A stretch of 64,000 bases of DNA from Ochotona curzoniae. Its lineage: Eukaryota > Chordata > Mammalia > Lagomorpha > Ochotonidae. Below the pieces are notes generated by a model. That model was not told the DNA's origin and did not search any database. It worked only from the letters and a program-made list of their open reading frames with translations. The stretch lies in contig NW_024466413.1 in NCBI RefSeq assembly GCF_017591425.1, positions 1,302,001 through 1,366,000 of the forward strand, given 5' to 3'. Below, one piece after another: positions 22,071 to 32,897 of the stretch (the first letter of the stretch is position 1; every line of letters starts with the position of its first letter). A program made the translations under genes and the position numbers.

Positions 22071-24264
22071 TCTGAAATAAAATGCCTCAGATCACATGCC
22101 CCATGTGATGTAAGACAACACAGTTATAATAATGTTTTTGAACCTGAGGCTCTGTTCCTGTTTGCCCAAAGGAAGACAGCTTGGTGCACCATGTTGTTAA
22201 GACTGGTGAACTGAGCAACAGACCAGTCCCTGGTCACACCTCAGTTCTGCTCTGTTTTGTGAAGATGGCTGCTATTCCTTTGCCTCCTCGTTGAATCTCT
22301 GCTTCCTGATCTCTACAATGGCGTCAGGGAATCATCTATTCCTAATGCTAGTGAGAGGTTGCAGGAGATGATTGGGTAAATTCAACAATCCAGCTCCCGT
22401 CACATAAGGTGGACAGCTGCTGGCTCGGGAGTATGCAGTCTGCAGCCCAGGAACTGGGGCCGGGGTGATGTACGTGTTTCACAGACAGGATTGGTTTGGA
22501 TTGCAGGGATTTTTGCAGAGTTGGTAAAGGTTTACAGCCAGTGATTAGGAGATGTCCCCTAGTGAATGAGATCAGGCAGCCCTGACTTTGCCAAAACATG
22601 ACCATCCCTGGAGCTCAGGCTGTTAACTGTTTTGACAAGACATGAGTCAAACACTCTGCTTTATTCATGAACCCCTCCTGCTTGGCTTTGGTCCACCCAG
22701 CTCCCCGCTTCTGAATTGAGAATGCAAAGCTTGCAGAGGTTGGGTTGCTCACGAAGGTCTCAGGCAAGGGTAAGTTCTTGATGGGAGCTTTCACTCTCCT
22801 GTTGCACCATTCATGAGCTGATCCATTTGTGTGGATACGTGGGTGCAGCTCACACTGGCCACTCCCCAGGACATGCATGTACGAGCGATACAGGCAGTCA
22901 GGGAGAGAGGCTAAGCCTGTATTCTGTGTGCGCAGCTAAGTAAACTTCTGGAACATTCCAGCCTGGACCTGCCACAATTATGTGTCCAGAATTATTATGG
23001 AAGTCTCAGCAGTTGCTTCAGGAAACACTCTTTTGTTGGTATCTCTGTCCTCTGCCTTGCCCGTGGACAGAGCGTGAGTGTGTGGGCTCCCCCTTCGCAG
23101 AGAGCCCCTGGCTCCGTCTGTGGCACACAGCACACGCTTATAGATGTGGAGGTTTTGGACTTGACCATGTCAGAGATGGGGCTTGACGTATTGGAGACTG
23201 GCATGTTGATGTTTCTGAGAAGTTGTGGAGCAACAAAGGTTACCTGGTTTTGTCTGATTCCCAGGCTTGTCTGATCAGGGAAGAAGCACCTGTCCAGGGT
23301 TGGGATGAGCTCTCCAGCTTCCTTCCAGATGCCTTGGTGGGAAGAGTAGAAAGAAGAGGGAGCAAGAGGTTGTCCATGGAGGAGGAGCCTTGGCCAGTGT
23401 AGGGTCTCCTGCGAGGACTCTGCTGGACTCGCCCAGTCCTATACTCTTGGCCTGCTTTGCAACTGAGGAGTGAGAACCTCAAACGACATCTAGTTCCCTG
23501 TCCAAAGCCACTAAACTAGAAAGTGGTGAGGGCATTGTTCTTTCAAAATGCAGTTCTGAAAAATCTCTACTGACTAGTTGGGCTATGTGCTGCGCTCCAG
23601 CTGAGGGTTTTTATTCACACGTTAGTGTGAATTGCTCAAATTAACTAATGTTTTCACAGGTAACAAAGTGCAACTGAATCTTTTGGCTTGGGGCACTCCC
23701 TGAAGCAGGTCTGGAGGAAAACAAGAAGGGAGTGGAAACTAGATTTGGGTGTGAGGCCAGAACTTGGCAATAGCAGTTTGCACAGGCAGTTGCGAAAATT
23801 GGAAAGGCAAATGTTATTCAAATGAGATCGTACAACTCCAAGCCTTACTTAAATGTGTGACATTCAACACATGAGGTATTTTCCGTGGATAATTCAGTTC
23901 CATTCAATTATTGAGCTAGATACAGGTCCTGTTGACTGGGGCTTACTCTTCCTCATCTGTTCAACACTTACCTGGAGACAGGTGGCTTTGCCACGAGGGG
24001 CTGGGAATCACAGCAACCAGAACGCTTTGGTTCTAATTCAGTTTACTCCTCATGTTTGCTATGTGTCGCTCAGGTGAGTGATGTAGGCTGGCTTGGCCTC
24101 ATCTGTGATTGGGCTGCTGACAGTACCTTTGATGAGGAGGTGTTGGGGGAATTCAATGAATCACATTAAACAGCACTTTGGAATAGGGCCTGGCCTAGAG
24201 GAAAAGTAAATATTAGCTAATGCTATCCCTGCATAACAATCAAGGCAGTAAGCTATCACTGAGG

Positions 24265-24328
24265 CCTCAAGTTGTACAGGCACCTGCTTGAGATTGACCT
24301 CAAGTTGTACAGGCCCTGTTGAGATTCA
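24265..24328. repeat. Imperfect 31-33-bp tandem duplication
   Basis: 'cctcaagttgtacaggcacc' plus 'tgcttgagattga' (24265-24297) is followed by a second copy, 'cctcaagttgtacaggccct' plus 'gttgagattca' (24298-24328). The copies differ by a small deletion and a few substitutions, so this is an older duplication than the one at 18.6 kb. Confidence 0.9.
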
Positions 24329-24786
24329 AAGGACAGCTGGCATGAGAATCCGTCTTGAGTGGGAGGTCACCAGATTGAAGCAATGTTCTGTGCAGGGGTG
24401 TGGTGGTGTGGCTGTGGCAAGGCTGCAGGGTGCTGGGAACCAGTAGTGTCTTTGTGAGGCTAGCAGGGAGATTGAAGTTGATGAAGAGGGAAAGAGTTGA
24501 GAATGAGGGCACGAAGTATTGAGGGTAAGTGAAGGAGAAAGCCTGGTGTCTGGGCATCTTCAGGGCTCTGTGGTTCTGCCTGTAAAATAGGGTTAATGAT
24601 ATACATAGGTAGAAAGAAGCACAGTGCCAGCCACTAAGCCAGAAAGCAAACTGCTCGGGAGCATTTCATCGGCTCCTTTGGCCCCCAGACCACAAACAGT
24701 AAGCACAGTGAGCAGAGGAGGGGCAGGGCTGACAGGCTTGCAGGGAGGGGTTAAGAAGGGAGGGGACTCAGCTCAGCTCTGCTCTT

Positions 24787-25035
24787 AGAAAAAGATCATT
24801 TTATTTGAGAGGCAGGGAGATGGAGACACAGAGAAGAACAGAAATCTTATGTCTACTGTTTCATCTCTTAAATGCCAAAATGAGCCAGAGCTAGGCCAGC
24901 CTGCAGCAAGGAAGCAGGAACTCAGCCTGCGTTTCCCGTGTGGGTAAATGAACCCAGCTACTTGAGCTGTCACCTGCTATTCCCAGGGCGCACACTATCA
25001 GAAAGCTAGAATCAGAAGGGAAACTGTGGTGCTAG
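24787..25035 (-). mobile_element. CSINE, old diverged copy
   Basis: Minus-strand old CSINE: 'aaaaagatcattttatttga', 'gaggcagggagatggagaca', 'tctactgtttcatctcttaa', 'gccagagctaggccagcctg', then 'cagaaagctagaatcagaag'. Wording matches the older rabbit-like subfamily. It lies directly beside a younger CSINE. Confidence 0.65.
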
Positions 25036-25068
25036 TTTATTACGGAATTGTGGGTGTCACAAGCAACA

Positions 25069-25353
25069 TTTTTTAAAAAGTTTTACTTATTTTTATTGGA
25101 AAAGGCAGATTTACACAGAGAAGGAGAGACAGAAAGATCTTCCGTCTCCTGGTTCACTCCCCAAATGGGGCTGAGCCTATCCGAAGCCAGGGCACAGGGT
25201 CTCAAGGTTTTGGACCATCCTCTGCTGCCCTTGTGGGCCATAAGAACAGAGCTGGGTGAGAAGTGGAGCAGCCAGGAAACTAACTGGCACCCGTATGGGT
25301 TCCTGGCACCTGCAAGGTGAGGATTTAACCATTGAGCTGTCATACCAGGCCCT
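25069..25353 (-). mobile_element. CSINE
   Basis: Minus-strand CSINE: 'agttttacttatttttattg', 'gaaaaggcagatttacacag', 'gatcttccgtctcctggttc', 'actccccaaatggggctgag', 'ggtctcaaggttttggacca', 'ctggcacccgtatgggttcc', 'ttgagctgtcataccaggcc'. A few bases of the middle are missing. It is inserted just after an older CSINE of the same orientation. Confidence 0.9.
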
Positions 25354-25519
25354 TAACGAACTTTTAAGACTCCCTGAAATTGATAAGAAATTGTGCCTTT
25401 TCTTTAAAAATAGGAAAGTAGTTGATGGATGCATATCTCCTAGTTAACTTAGCAATCACATGATCTTAGGATTCTGAAAAACCTTAATTCTTTTTCCTGG
25501 CCAAGGATGCACGGGTGCC

Positions 25520-25662
25520 TGGGATACAAGAATCTGCATTTTGTGCTTATGACCACTGCTTCCCTGGAGCCTTCAGGATGGATGCTCTGTGTAAGGTTTC
25601 AGTGGGATGTACTTCCCATCCCCTTGGGTGTCAACCCCGAACACTGTTGGAGAATGCTGATT
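25520..25662 (+). mobile_element. Possible MER5A-like hAT relic
   Basis: 'tacaagaatctgcattttgt' and 'ctggagccttcaggatggat' recall the 'cagaatctgcattttaacaa' and 'ccccaggtgattc' part of MER5A. 'cactgttggagaatgctgat' could be the degraded 'agtttgagaaccactg' end. Too diverged for a firm call. Confidence 0.35.
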
Positions 25663-26035
25663 TAGGTTCAGCCATACAAACAAAGAACATTTCCATCACA
25701 GTAACCTTAACAATGGCACAACACCATCCACTTCATGTCCACAAAAGTGTCAGGCCTGCCTTGTTAGATTGTGATTGCTCTCAGGTAAGGGAAAGCTGAG
25801 TTCCGCACAGCCACATGAAGGGCAGCGAGAGGAGCCAGAATATGAAGGATATAGCAATAGGAGCAGTGCAGACATCACAATCAGACATCATTCTCCTGCT
25901 GGCTGCTGGCTGGGACTCCTCATGGCTTCAGCATAGAATTGTTCAGGAATGTTCCACAGGAGGACAAGGAAGAAGGGCTGGGTCATTTTTTCTTTTGTTG
26001 GTATTACAGTGGTGATACACAATGCACCTTTCAGA

Positions 26036-26660
26036 AAATTTTGAAGATAGCAGTTAAGTAGCTTTATGTGTACTCACAGTATTGCCGTGTCATCTCAGAC
26101 TCATTAACAGCCTCCCATCACCCGTAATTTGCTTTCTGTTTTGGTGGGTCTATCTTGGGCTAAATATTCCTTACAAATGGACTCCTACGAAGCTTATCCT
26201 TTTTGTGCCTGGCATTTCCATTTATGTGATTTGTAAGATAAATCCAGATTGCAGGATGTGTTGGAATTTCAGTCATTTTCATGGATGAATAATATTCAAC
26301 TGCATAAGTATTCCACAGGCTGCTTTATCCATTCATCCAATAATGACCACATAATTCATGTCTATAATTTTGTCTTTTGTAAATAGTGTTGCTGTAATCA
26401 TTCCTGTATGGAATTTGAACAACTCTTCACTTCTCTTGAATATGCATTCAGAAGTGAAATGCTGGCTCATATGGTAATTCTGTATTTAACACACTGAAGA
26501 AACCTCAAACTATTTTCCACACCGACTACCTCATTTTATATTCCCATCAGCAGTATGTGAGGGATCCAGTCTTTCCCCATCCTTGCCAGCACTTATATTT
26601 CCATGTTTTCATATTGAAGAGTATCTGGTGGCTGTAAGGTGATATATTTGTGTATTGTGT
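26036..26660 (-). mobile_element. L1 3' fragment, antisense
   Basis: Clear antisense L1M-type 3' end: 'gcagttaagtagctttatgt', 'cctcccatcacccgtaattt', 'ggatgaataatattcaactg', 'tgctttatccattcatccaa', 'aaatgctggctcatatggta', 'aagaaacctcaaactatttt', 'tatattcccatcagcagtat' and 'ccatccttgccagcacttat'. This is the largest of the old 3' L1 fragments in the window. It is non-coding. Confidence 0.85.
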
Positions 26661-26917
26661 TGGTGGATAGAGAGTGAGAAGGGGATACAATGGGGAGGAG
26701 TGTTCCGTCAGCATCACAATCAGTAGAAGATGCGTGTAGTCCGCATAGGCATCTGGTCTGCCTTTATCAGTGCCCCCTTGAGACTAGTCCATTAGTACAA
26801 GGGTTAGATCTACCACTGAACATTCCAGCCCCAATGTTTGTATTAAGGTCCACATCTTGGATAGATGATCCTGATGGTAGTATCTTTTTAAACAGTCTGT
26901 TTATTAGAAATGCAGAG

Positions 26918-26918
<1 letters not shown>

Positions 26919-26975
<57 letters not shown>
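26919..26975. repeat. Pure (CA)28 microsatellite
   Basis: Fifty-seven bases of uninterrupted CA dinucleotide. The preceding 'tctgtttattagaaatgcag' resembles the start of a CSINE tail, so the tract may have grown from a SINE remnant. The 125-residue plus frame that contains a (His-Thr)n run is a product of this tract. Confidence 0.98.
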
Positions 26976-26977
<2 letters not shown>

Positions 26978-27069
26978 CTGCACAGAACCTACCCAGCAGA
27001 AAATCAAGACTCCACTATTCCTGGGGAAAGTGACCTGTCTCCTTTTGCATCCTGTACCCTCTTTTAGCT

Positions 27070-29180
27070 TTTACTGTTAGTACCCATTCTTATATTTATT
27101 TAAGTAACTAGAAGAATAGAGCCATGAACAGAATTCTCAGGATACGACCTTGTGTTAGTGCACAAAAACTCTTCCTAGGTGTCAGATTCCATTTATATCT
27201 CCCTAGCCGACATTTGTTCACAATACCTGTGTTTCCACAGATTAGAAAAATTGAAACCCACTGACACTAACCTACTGCCTTGGGCCTGCTCCTGCATGTG
27301 TTGGAGTTGGGATTTGAGCCAGTGTTTGTCTGGCTTTAAGGCCTCTGAGTGCAAAGACCTAGAAACAAGACACCAGGTGGCTCTGGGGCACAGAACTGGT
27401 GGGTATGACCCCTTGGGGCCACCTGTGACGCACCTGGGGTTTGCGGTCATCAACGGCATCCGTGTAAGTAGGGGCAGTGCAGAAAGAGGCATTGCAGTGA
27501 TTGGGAATGTTGGGAAAGGGATTACCCATGGGAGATTAAGGAGGCAGGTAATGCTGAACCATGTTGGCCAGTGTGAGAAACGGACTTAATGCTTTGGTTC
27601 CTTGGATGGCAGATGTATCCAGGCAACAGCCACCCAGGTTCTCATCCTCTGTGTAACCTCTTCTTGGATCCTTCACTACCATCCTGGGATAACTTGTCAG
27701 CAAGGCCGTGGCTTCAGGGAAACTTTTGGGATAACGGCTTTCAAGATGAAATGAAATCTGCCATCCAGTTATGCAGGAGTTAACATCAAATGAATCTTCC
27801 TAAATGAGTGTTCACTGGGACCTCCTGACATCACAAATAGAATATTAATAATAGAGCAATTACTTTGAGTGTTTTCTATGCCCCAGATACCTGTATTAGA
27901 TATAAATTCTTGGATTTCTCACACCCTGCCTGAAGGGTATTATTAGTCCCTCTTCACAGATGAGAAAATTCAGAGGTTTCTACATAAAATCAGAACCGAA
28001 TGAATGATAGGATTGTAGCTATGACAGTTCTTTGCTAAATTTTGTTACTTTCTCTGCATTGAGATGCATCTCCTCAGATTGCGTGAGAACATTAATGGGA
28101 GAAGCTGGTGCGTGCCATGGGTGGTCAGGCTGGAGACACAGTGATGCAGGCTACCTGCTGAAGCTATGCCCAGGTGCTCTACAAAACTGGACCTGCACTC
28201 TTACAGTGAGGGCACCAACTGCGCGTGTTGGAAAGGCCATCCCTGGTGTCCTGGTAGGGGCCTTGTGGCTCTCTTATTTTTGATGTAGCATTCAGAAGGA
28301 CAAATGGAGTCCTCTGCTAACTCTGGAAGTAACTGTCTCCTTCCCCCGATGCAGGGAAGCGGGGATGAGGGGTGAGTCAAATTTAGGCAAGAGGGACACT
28401 ATTTGCCTTCCTTTGCTTGCTGCTTACAAAACAACTTACAAAAATAGCTCAGGGTTGCATTACATCTAAGATAAAATTATTTTAATCTGAAATCCTAAGT
28501 GGCAGCTGGTTCTAGTTCTCGAGGGCACTGCTATATGATTGGAAGAAAGAACACCCAGCTCACCCTTTCATGCTCTTGTGTTTAGTCTTTGTCCCTTCTC
28601 CTGTTTATGACACCTGCCATTGCATGCCCATTCCCTACCGTGTTTTTTGCTAACTGAGGACATTTGAAGAGGTTTGTTTTGGAACAGTGTTGGCACAGTG
28701 ATTCAAGGTGGGCCCAGAATTCAAAGCACCTGGCTTCATGCTAAGGGTGTAGGTGCATTTGGGCTAAATGTGTGTTGATGCCAGGGTTACACCTGCTGCA
28801 TAGGCCAATGTGTCTGGGGGACATCTCACAGTGGATCCAAGGACCTGAATAGCCAAAGTCCAGTGAAGGTTCATCTCTCAGGAGGCCGTGTGACAGGTCC
28901 AGAGACAGCCACTAGGTATTCTATTTGCTCAGCTCCATCGAGGGGCAGGGCTGTGTGATCCCTGAGTTTCCTTTTAGGTCTGGAGTTCTAGGATCTTAAC
29001 GATGAAACTTGTCTGTTTCTCATGTAGTTAGATGATGATGTTCCTTACCCTGTTTACCTGTTAGGGGTCTGTGATCAGGTGAAAGCACAGATGTGGAAAC
29101 TGTGATCACCTGGAATGGAAATATCATTAAGCTAGAATTCAGGGTCCCAGGAGCACTTGCTGTATGACTAGGGGCACTCC
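27070..29180. other. Non-coding interval, about 2.1 kb
   Basis: No gene recognised. It includes one MIR (27855-28015, listed). A 136-residue plus frame at 27179-27589 has no recognisable domain. Its 3' neighbourhood is ordinary, so I leave it uncalled. Text near 27310-27355 (gggatttgagccagtgtttg) is MIR-like but isolated. Confidence 0.4.
27855..28015 (+). mobile_element. MIR
   Basis: 'cctgaagggtattattagtc', 'cctcttcacagatgagaaaa' and 'ttcagaggtttc' match the core of MIR (gtactattattatccccattttacagatgaggaaactgagg). Ancient and non-coding. Confidence 0.6.
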
Positions 29181-29182
29181 TC

Positions 29183-29183
<1 letters not shown>

Positions 29184-29227
<44 letters not shown>
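29184..29227. repeat. Pure (AC)22 microsatellite
   Basis: Forty-four bases of uninterrupted AC dinucleotide. It gives rise to a (Val-Cys)n run in a minus-strand frame, which is not a gene. Confidence 0.98.
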
Positions 29228-29229
<2 letters not shown>

Positions 29230-29985
29230 CTGGGCCTCCCTTTTTTTAACCTGGGTAATGATGGATGAGTGAAGTGATGACATGGCCCATGCGGCAATGT
29301 TAATTGCCTGTACAGGGGTGTGTCCTCAAAGGGTTAAACCAACCCTGCTGCTGTTGAGCCCACTGATATCTCCACGTGATTCAGCTCAAATTGGGTGAGC
29401 TGCCACGCTGCAGAGGAAATGCTCCTGAAACATTTATAGCCATTAATGAATGCAGAACCTTAAAATTAGATGCTGTGATATTCATAGACTCTCAAAATCG
29501 TCAGGAAGCAGAAAGATGTCTGTGCACAGCTTCAGCCCAAAGCAGGAATCCCCTCTTTAGCTTCAGGGGCAGACTTGACATCTGCTCACCCCTCTCAGGG
29601 CCAGGGAGCCAGCCAGTGCCTTGGAACGCAGATGTATCTGTTCTGGCTCTGATGGGTTCTTTCTGCCAAAACTCCTCAGCCTTAATACTTGTGGTTGTCT
29701 TTATTACCTGTTCAAGCTCAATAGCAGAGGGGATGTAGCTTCTGAACCTTCGTCTGAACCCAGCCTCTGTGGTTGTGGCTGGATGTCTAGTGTGTTTCTC
29801 CAGTGTGTAATGTGCCCTGGATTTTGTCTTTAGAACCTTGCATCCACTCCACCCTGCTGCTGGCTCACCCAACCCTCCACATTTGTATTCTTTGGGTATT
29901 GAAGTTCATTTCTATATTGTGAAAGCTAAATTAAATAATATGTGCATTATCATTATTAATTGTTATTCTACTGTTAACATTCTCC
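29228..29985. other. Non-coding interval
   Basis: No supported gene. The best frames (120 residues plus at 29376-29738, 123 residues minus at 29501-29872) overlap each other and show no domain I recognise. Confidence 0.4.
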
Positions 29986-29989
29986 ACTG

Positions 29990-30345
29990 TGTAAGCCAGC
30001 TTGTTACCATGATGAAATACCCAAGGAAGTTGCAAAGAGAAAAGGATTGTTTAGCTCTTGGTTTTGGAAGTTTAAGGGCAACAGGGACCCCATGGGTACA
30101 GCCACCCCATGGGTTCACCCCGTGGCTGTAGAGTGTGCAGTGGAGGGCTCATGTGGCAAGCCAGGAATCAAAGAGACTGCCTGAGACCATCTTGGCTTTT
30201 GTAACCACCCCTCTGGTGAGGATAGCTTTGGAGAACTCACAGCCTTCACTGTTGCATCGCGCACTAGATCTCCCTTCCTAAAACCATCACTGCATTATCA
30301 TTAACTTATAATTTGGGAATTTGGAGGTCTGGATGAGTTTGGGTT
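29990..30345 (-). mobile_element. Possible MaLR LTR relic (THE1/MST-like)
   Basis: 'cttgttaccatgatgaaata' with 'cccaagg', then 'ctcatgtggcaagccaggaa', 'ggtgaggatagctttggaga' and, near the right end, 'cattatcattaacttataat' and 'ttgggaatttggagg' loosely follow the antisense order of MST/THE1 LTRs. The middle (30070-30130) is a small imperfect 'ccccatgggt' repeat. Weak match. Confidence 0.35.
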
Positions 30346-30984
30346 GGGATTCTCTGGGAACATGGGTTAGGTTCGGTCAATGAAAACCTCCGGGGGGATC
30401 TCCATCTTTCTTGCAGAAGCTCTAGTTTTCATTACAAATGATACAGTCTGCCTTGAATAGCAAGTGACCCACCAGGCGGCAAAGTATAGTTACTGCCTGT
30501 AGCAGAATGGGTCTATGGCGTGAACTGGGGTCACAGTTGTGGGAAGGGATGCGCTGAGGTTTGGATGCAGGCAGAGAACAATTGCTGCTGCCTGTCCTTG
30601 ATCCTAGAGGGGAAGCAGGAGCCTATGGGGTGTCCCAGGTTCAAGGGTGCTCGGTTATGACTGAGGATACCCTTTTGTGTGGGTGCTCACTGTTCTCCCG
30701 TATGGGATGGTGTACCCCCAACCCAGCCCGAACTTTCCTTGTGTACATGCTCTGATTCTATAATTTGCTATCTTTTAAACACCTTAATCTTCCATGTCCT
30801 TGCCATTAAGTATATTTTGACGATATTCATGTCAGCATACTTTTTAAAATTTACTGTTTGGGAGATCACATACTTTGAATATTGGAGTTTTAAAGAAAAA
30901 CATGCTTGCAAGGCAATTCCCACCTCCCCTTCCAGGCAATGTCTAGTGAGATATTGGAATCATAGTATTTTCCAAAAGCAGTTT
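30346..30984. other. Non-coding interval
   Basis: No gene or clear repeat recognised before the CSINE at 30985. Confidence 0.4.
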
Positions 30985-31272
30985 CTTTTTTAAACATTAT
31001 TATTATTTTTTCATTTGGAAGTCAGAGTTAGGAGAGAGAAGAGAGCAATATCTCTTCCATCCTGTTGTTTACTCCTTAGGTGCCTATAATGGCTGGTGCT
31101 AGACTAGACCAAAGTCAGGAGCTTTAGCTGGGTTCCCCACAAGAGTGGCTGGAGCCCAAACTCTGGGGTCATATCCTGGTGCTTTCTCTAGCACACTAAG
31201 GAGCTGGTTCCCATATGGGATGTTGGTGTCACAAGTGGCAGCCTAACCTGCTATGCCATGACTCTGATACCT
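30985..31272 (-). mobile_element. CSINE, diverged
   Basis: Minus-strand CSINE: 'taaacattattattattttt', 'tcatttggaagtcagagtta', 'tatctcttccatcctgttgt', 'tataatggctggtgctagac', 'cagctgggttccccacaaga'-like middle, 'ggttcccatatgggatgttg' and 'gcctaacctgctatgccatg'. Old copy with many substitutions. Confidence 0.8.
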
Positions 31273-32566
31273 CAAAATAGGCTCAACATTTTTGTCAGGT
31301 TTTCACATGGACAACTAAATATATTACAGAACATTTTAGATAGTGTCAAAGACTAATTCAGCATTTTAACCATATTATAATGAAAAGCAAATTATTATTC
31401 AAGGTTAACTGACACAGAACCCAGGCTCCCAGGGAACCTAACGCCTCTAGATTTAAGGGGAGGGCCTTGTTCTTTTGACCTGGAGGGCAGGGAAGATCTT
31501 TGGAACCTCTGCCAGCTCCATTGGAGACAGAAATAGAAGCCGTAATTACTAACACACTGAGCAGTCGTTGGTCTGCCACGCGATGACTGTAGCTTGTTGC
31601 AAAGGTGGTCGCCTGCAGTCCTTGCTAACGCACTGGTATTCTCCCCAGTGTGGGTAGAGAGGAATGCCCGTCGGGTCCTGTGTTGTATACCTGTAAGAGG
31701 CAGGTTCAAGTTCACCTATAACCAAGGAGAGTGTGAAGAGCTGTGACTTGAGAGACAAGAAATCCTCTTGAATTAAATAAGATACCTCGTGAATCTTTTG
31801 AGGGCAAAGAATTCAGGGAGGCATGGGGCAGGAGCTGCTTGCTGTTACGGGTCAGCCAGTGTAGCAGCGGGGTAGAGAACCCTTAGAAGGTAGCTAGGCT
31901 AGCACAGAGTGATGGGAAAAGCCCAGAGAAGAGGCTGGGGTGGGATAGACACATGGTGAGGGCTTTGGCACTAAACGTGGGGAGACTTGATGATTTATTG
32001 TCTTTGAGAAGGAAAGAGGATTGAAGGCTCTCACCTAGACAACTGGGCTGGATGAAGGTGTTCTCTATGTCTGTGGTGCATGTGTGTGTGGGATGTGTGT
32101 GCATGTCGTGTTTGTATACACTGTGGGTTGAGCATGTTGGTTGTGTGTTGTACACGTGCATGCTGCTGGTTATATGCCAAGTATGTCATGGCCATCTTGT
32201 ATGTGTGATTACTTTTGTATGTTGTGTGTGTGGATGCATCTACCTTATCTGCATCTACAGCTGTGTTCATCGGCTGTATGAATGAATGTGATATGGTGTG
32301 CATCACTGTGCATCACATGTCAGTTGTGTGTATCTGTCATGCGTATGTTTTAACAGTACAGTGCGCCAGAAACTGTTGACCACTTCACACATCCTACCTC
32401 TAATAGTTGTGAAGACAGCCTTTTAGGATCTGAGCTCTTAATGTTCTCACTTAGTAGTAAGGAAACTGAGGAACAGGGATGCTAAACATTGAGCCCCTGC
32501 TTAAAGGAACTGAGCTAGCTTAGGTCTGAAAAATTCCAAAGCCCTAATCTGTAAGCCAGCTATACC
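31273..32566. other. Non-coding interval
   Basis: No gene recognised. It contains a TG-rich low-complexity stretch (listed) and MIR-like text at about 32395-32490 ('ctcacttagtagtaaggaaa', 'ctgaggaacagggatgctaa'). The minus frames with Thr/His-rich stretches (31883-32306) come from the TG-rich tract. Confidence 0.4.
32078..32345. repeat. TG-rich low-complexity tract
   Basis: Interrupted TG/ATG-rich sequence ('gtgcatgtgtgtgtgggatg', 'tgtatgttgtgtgtgtggat', 'tgtgcatcactgtgcatcac'). It is a decayed dinucleotide or minisatellite tract, not a pure microsatellite. Confidence 0.75.
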
Positions 32567-32897
32567 TTAAAAGAAGATTTACTTATTTATTTTGATAGTC
32601 TAATTGGAAAGTAAGATAGAGAGAGGGAGAGGGAGAGAGAGAACAACGTTCCATCTGGTGCTTTACTCCACAGATGGCCCAAGGGGCCAGCACTGGGCTG
32701 TGCTGAAGCCGGAATCCAGGAGCTTCATCTGGGTTTCCATGTGTATGGAAGGATCCTAAATGTTTGGGACATCTTCTGCTGCCTTTCTCAGGCTGTTATT
32801 TGGGAATTGGATTGGAAGTGGAGCAGCTGTGACATGAACCAGCATCCATATGGGATGCCAATATTGCTTTATCTGCTAGGCCACAATGACAACTCCC
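32567..32897 (-). mobile_element. CSINE
   Basis: Minus-strand CSINE: 'aagaagatttacttatttat', a GA-rich run, 'cgttccatctggtgctttac', 'ggccagcactgggctgtgct', 'gaagccggaatccaggagct', 'ttctgctgcctttctcaggc', 'ggaagtggagcagctgtgac' and 'catccatatgggatgccaat'. Older subfamily wording. Full length. Confidence 0.9.

Larger units (their letters stand above)
21175..24780. other. Non-coding interval, about 3.6 kb
   Basis: The longest stretch without a strong repeat call. It contains one MIR (listed), an imperfect tandem duplication at 24265-24328 (listed), and weak MIR-like patches near 23490-23530 and 24150-24230. Many short frames overlap on both strands, which is expected of non-coding DNA. I see no domain, splice pattern or CpG-rich promoter. 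Confidence 0.4.
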
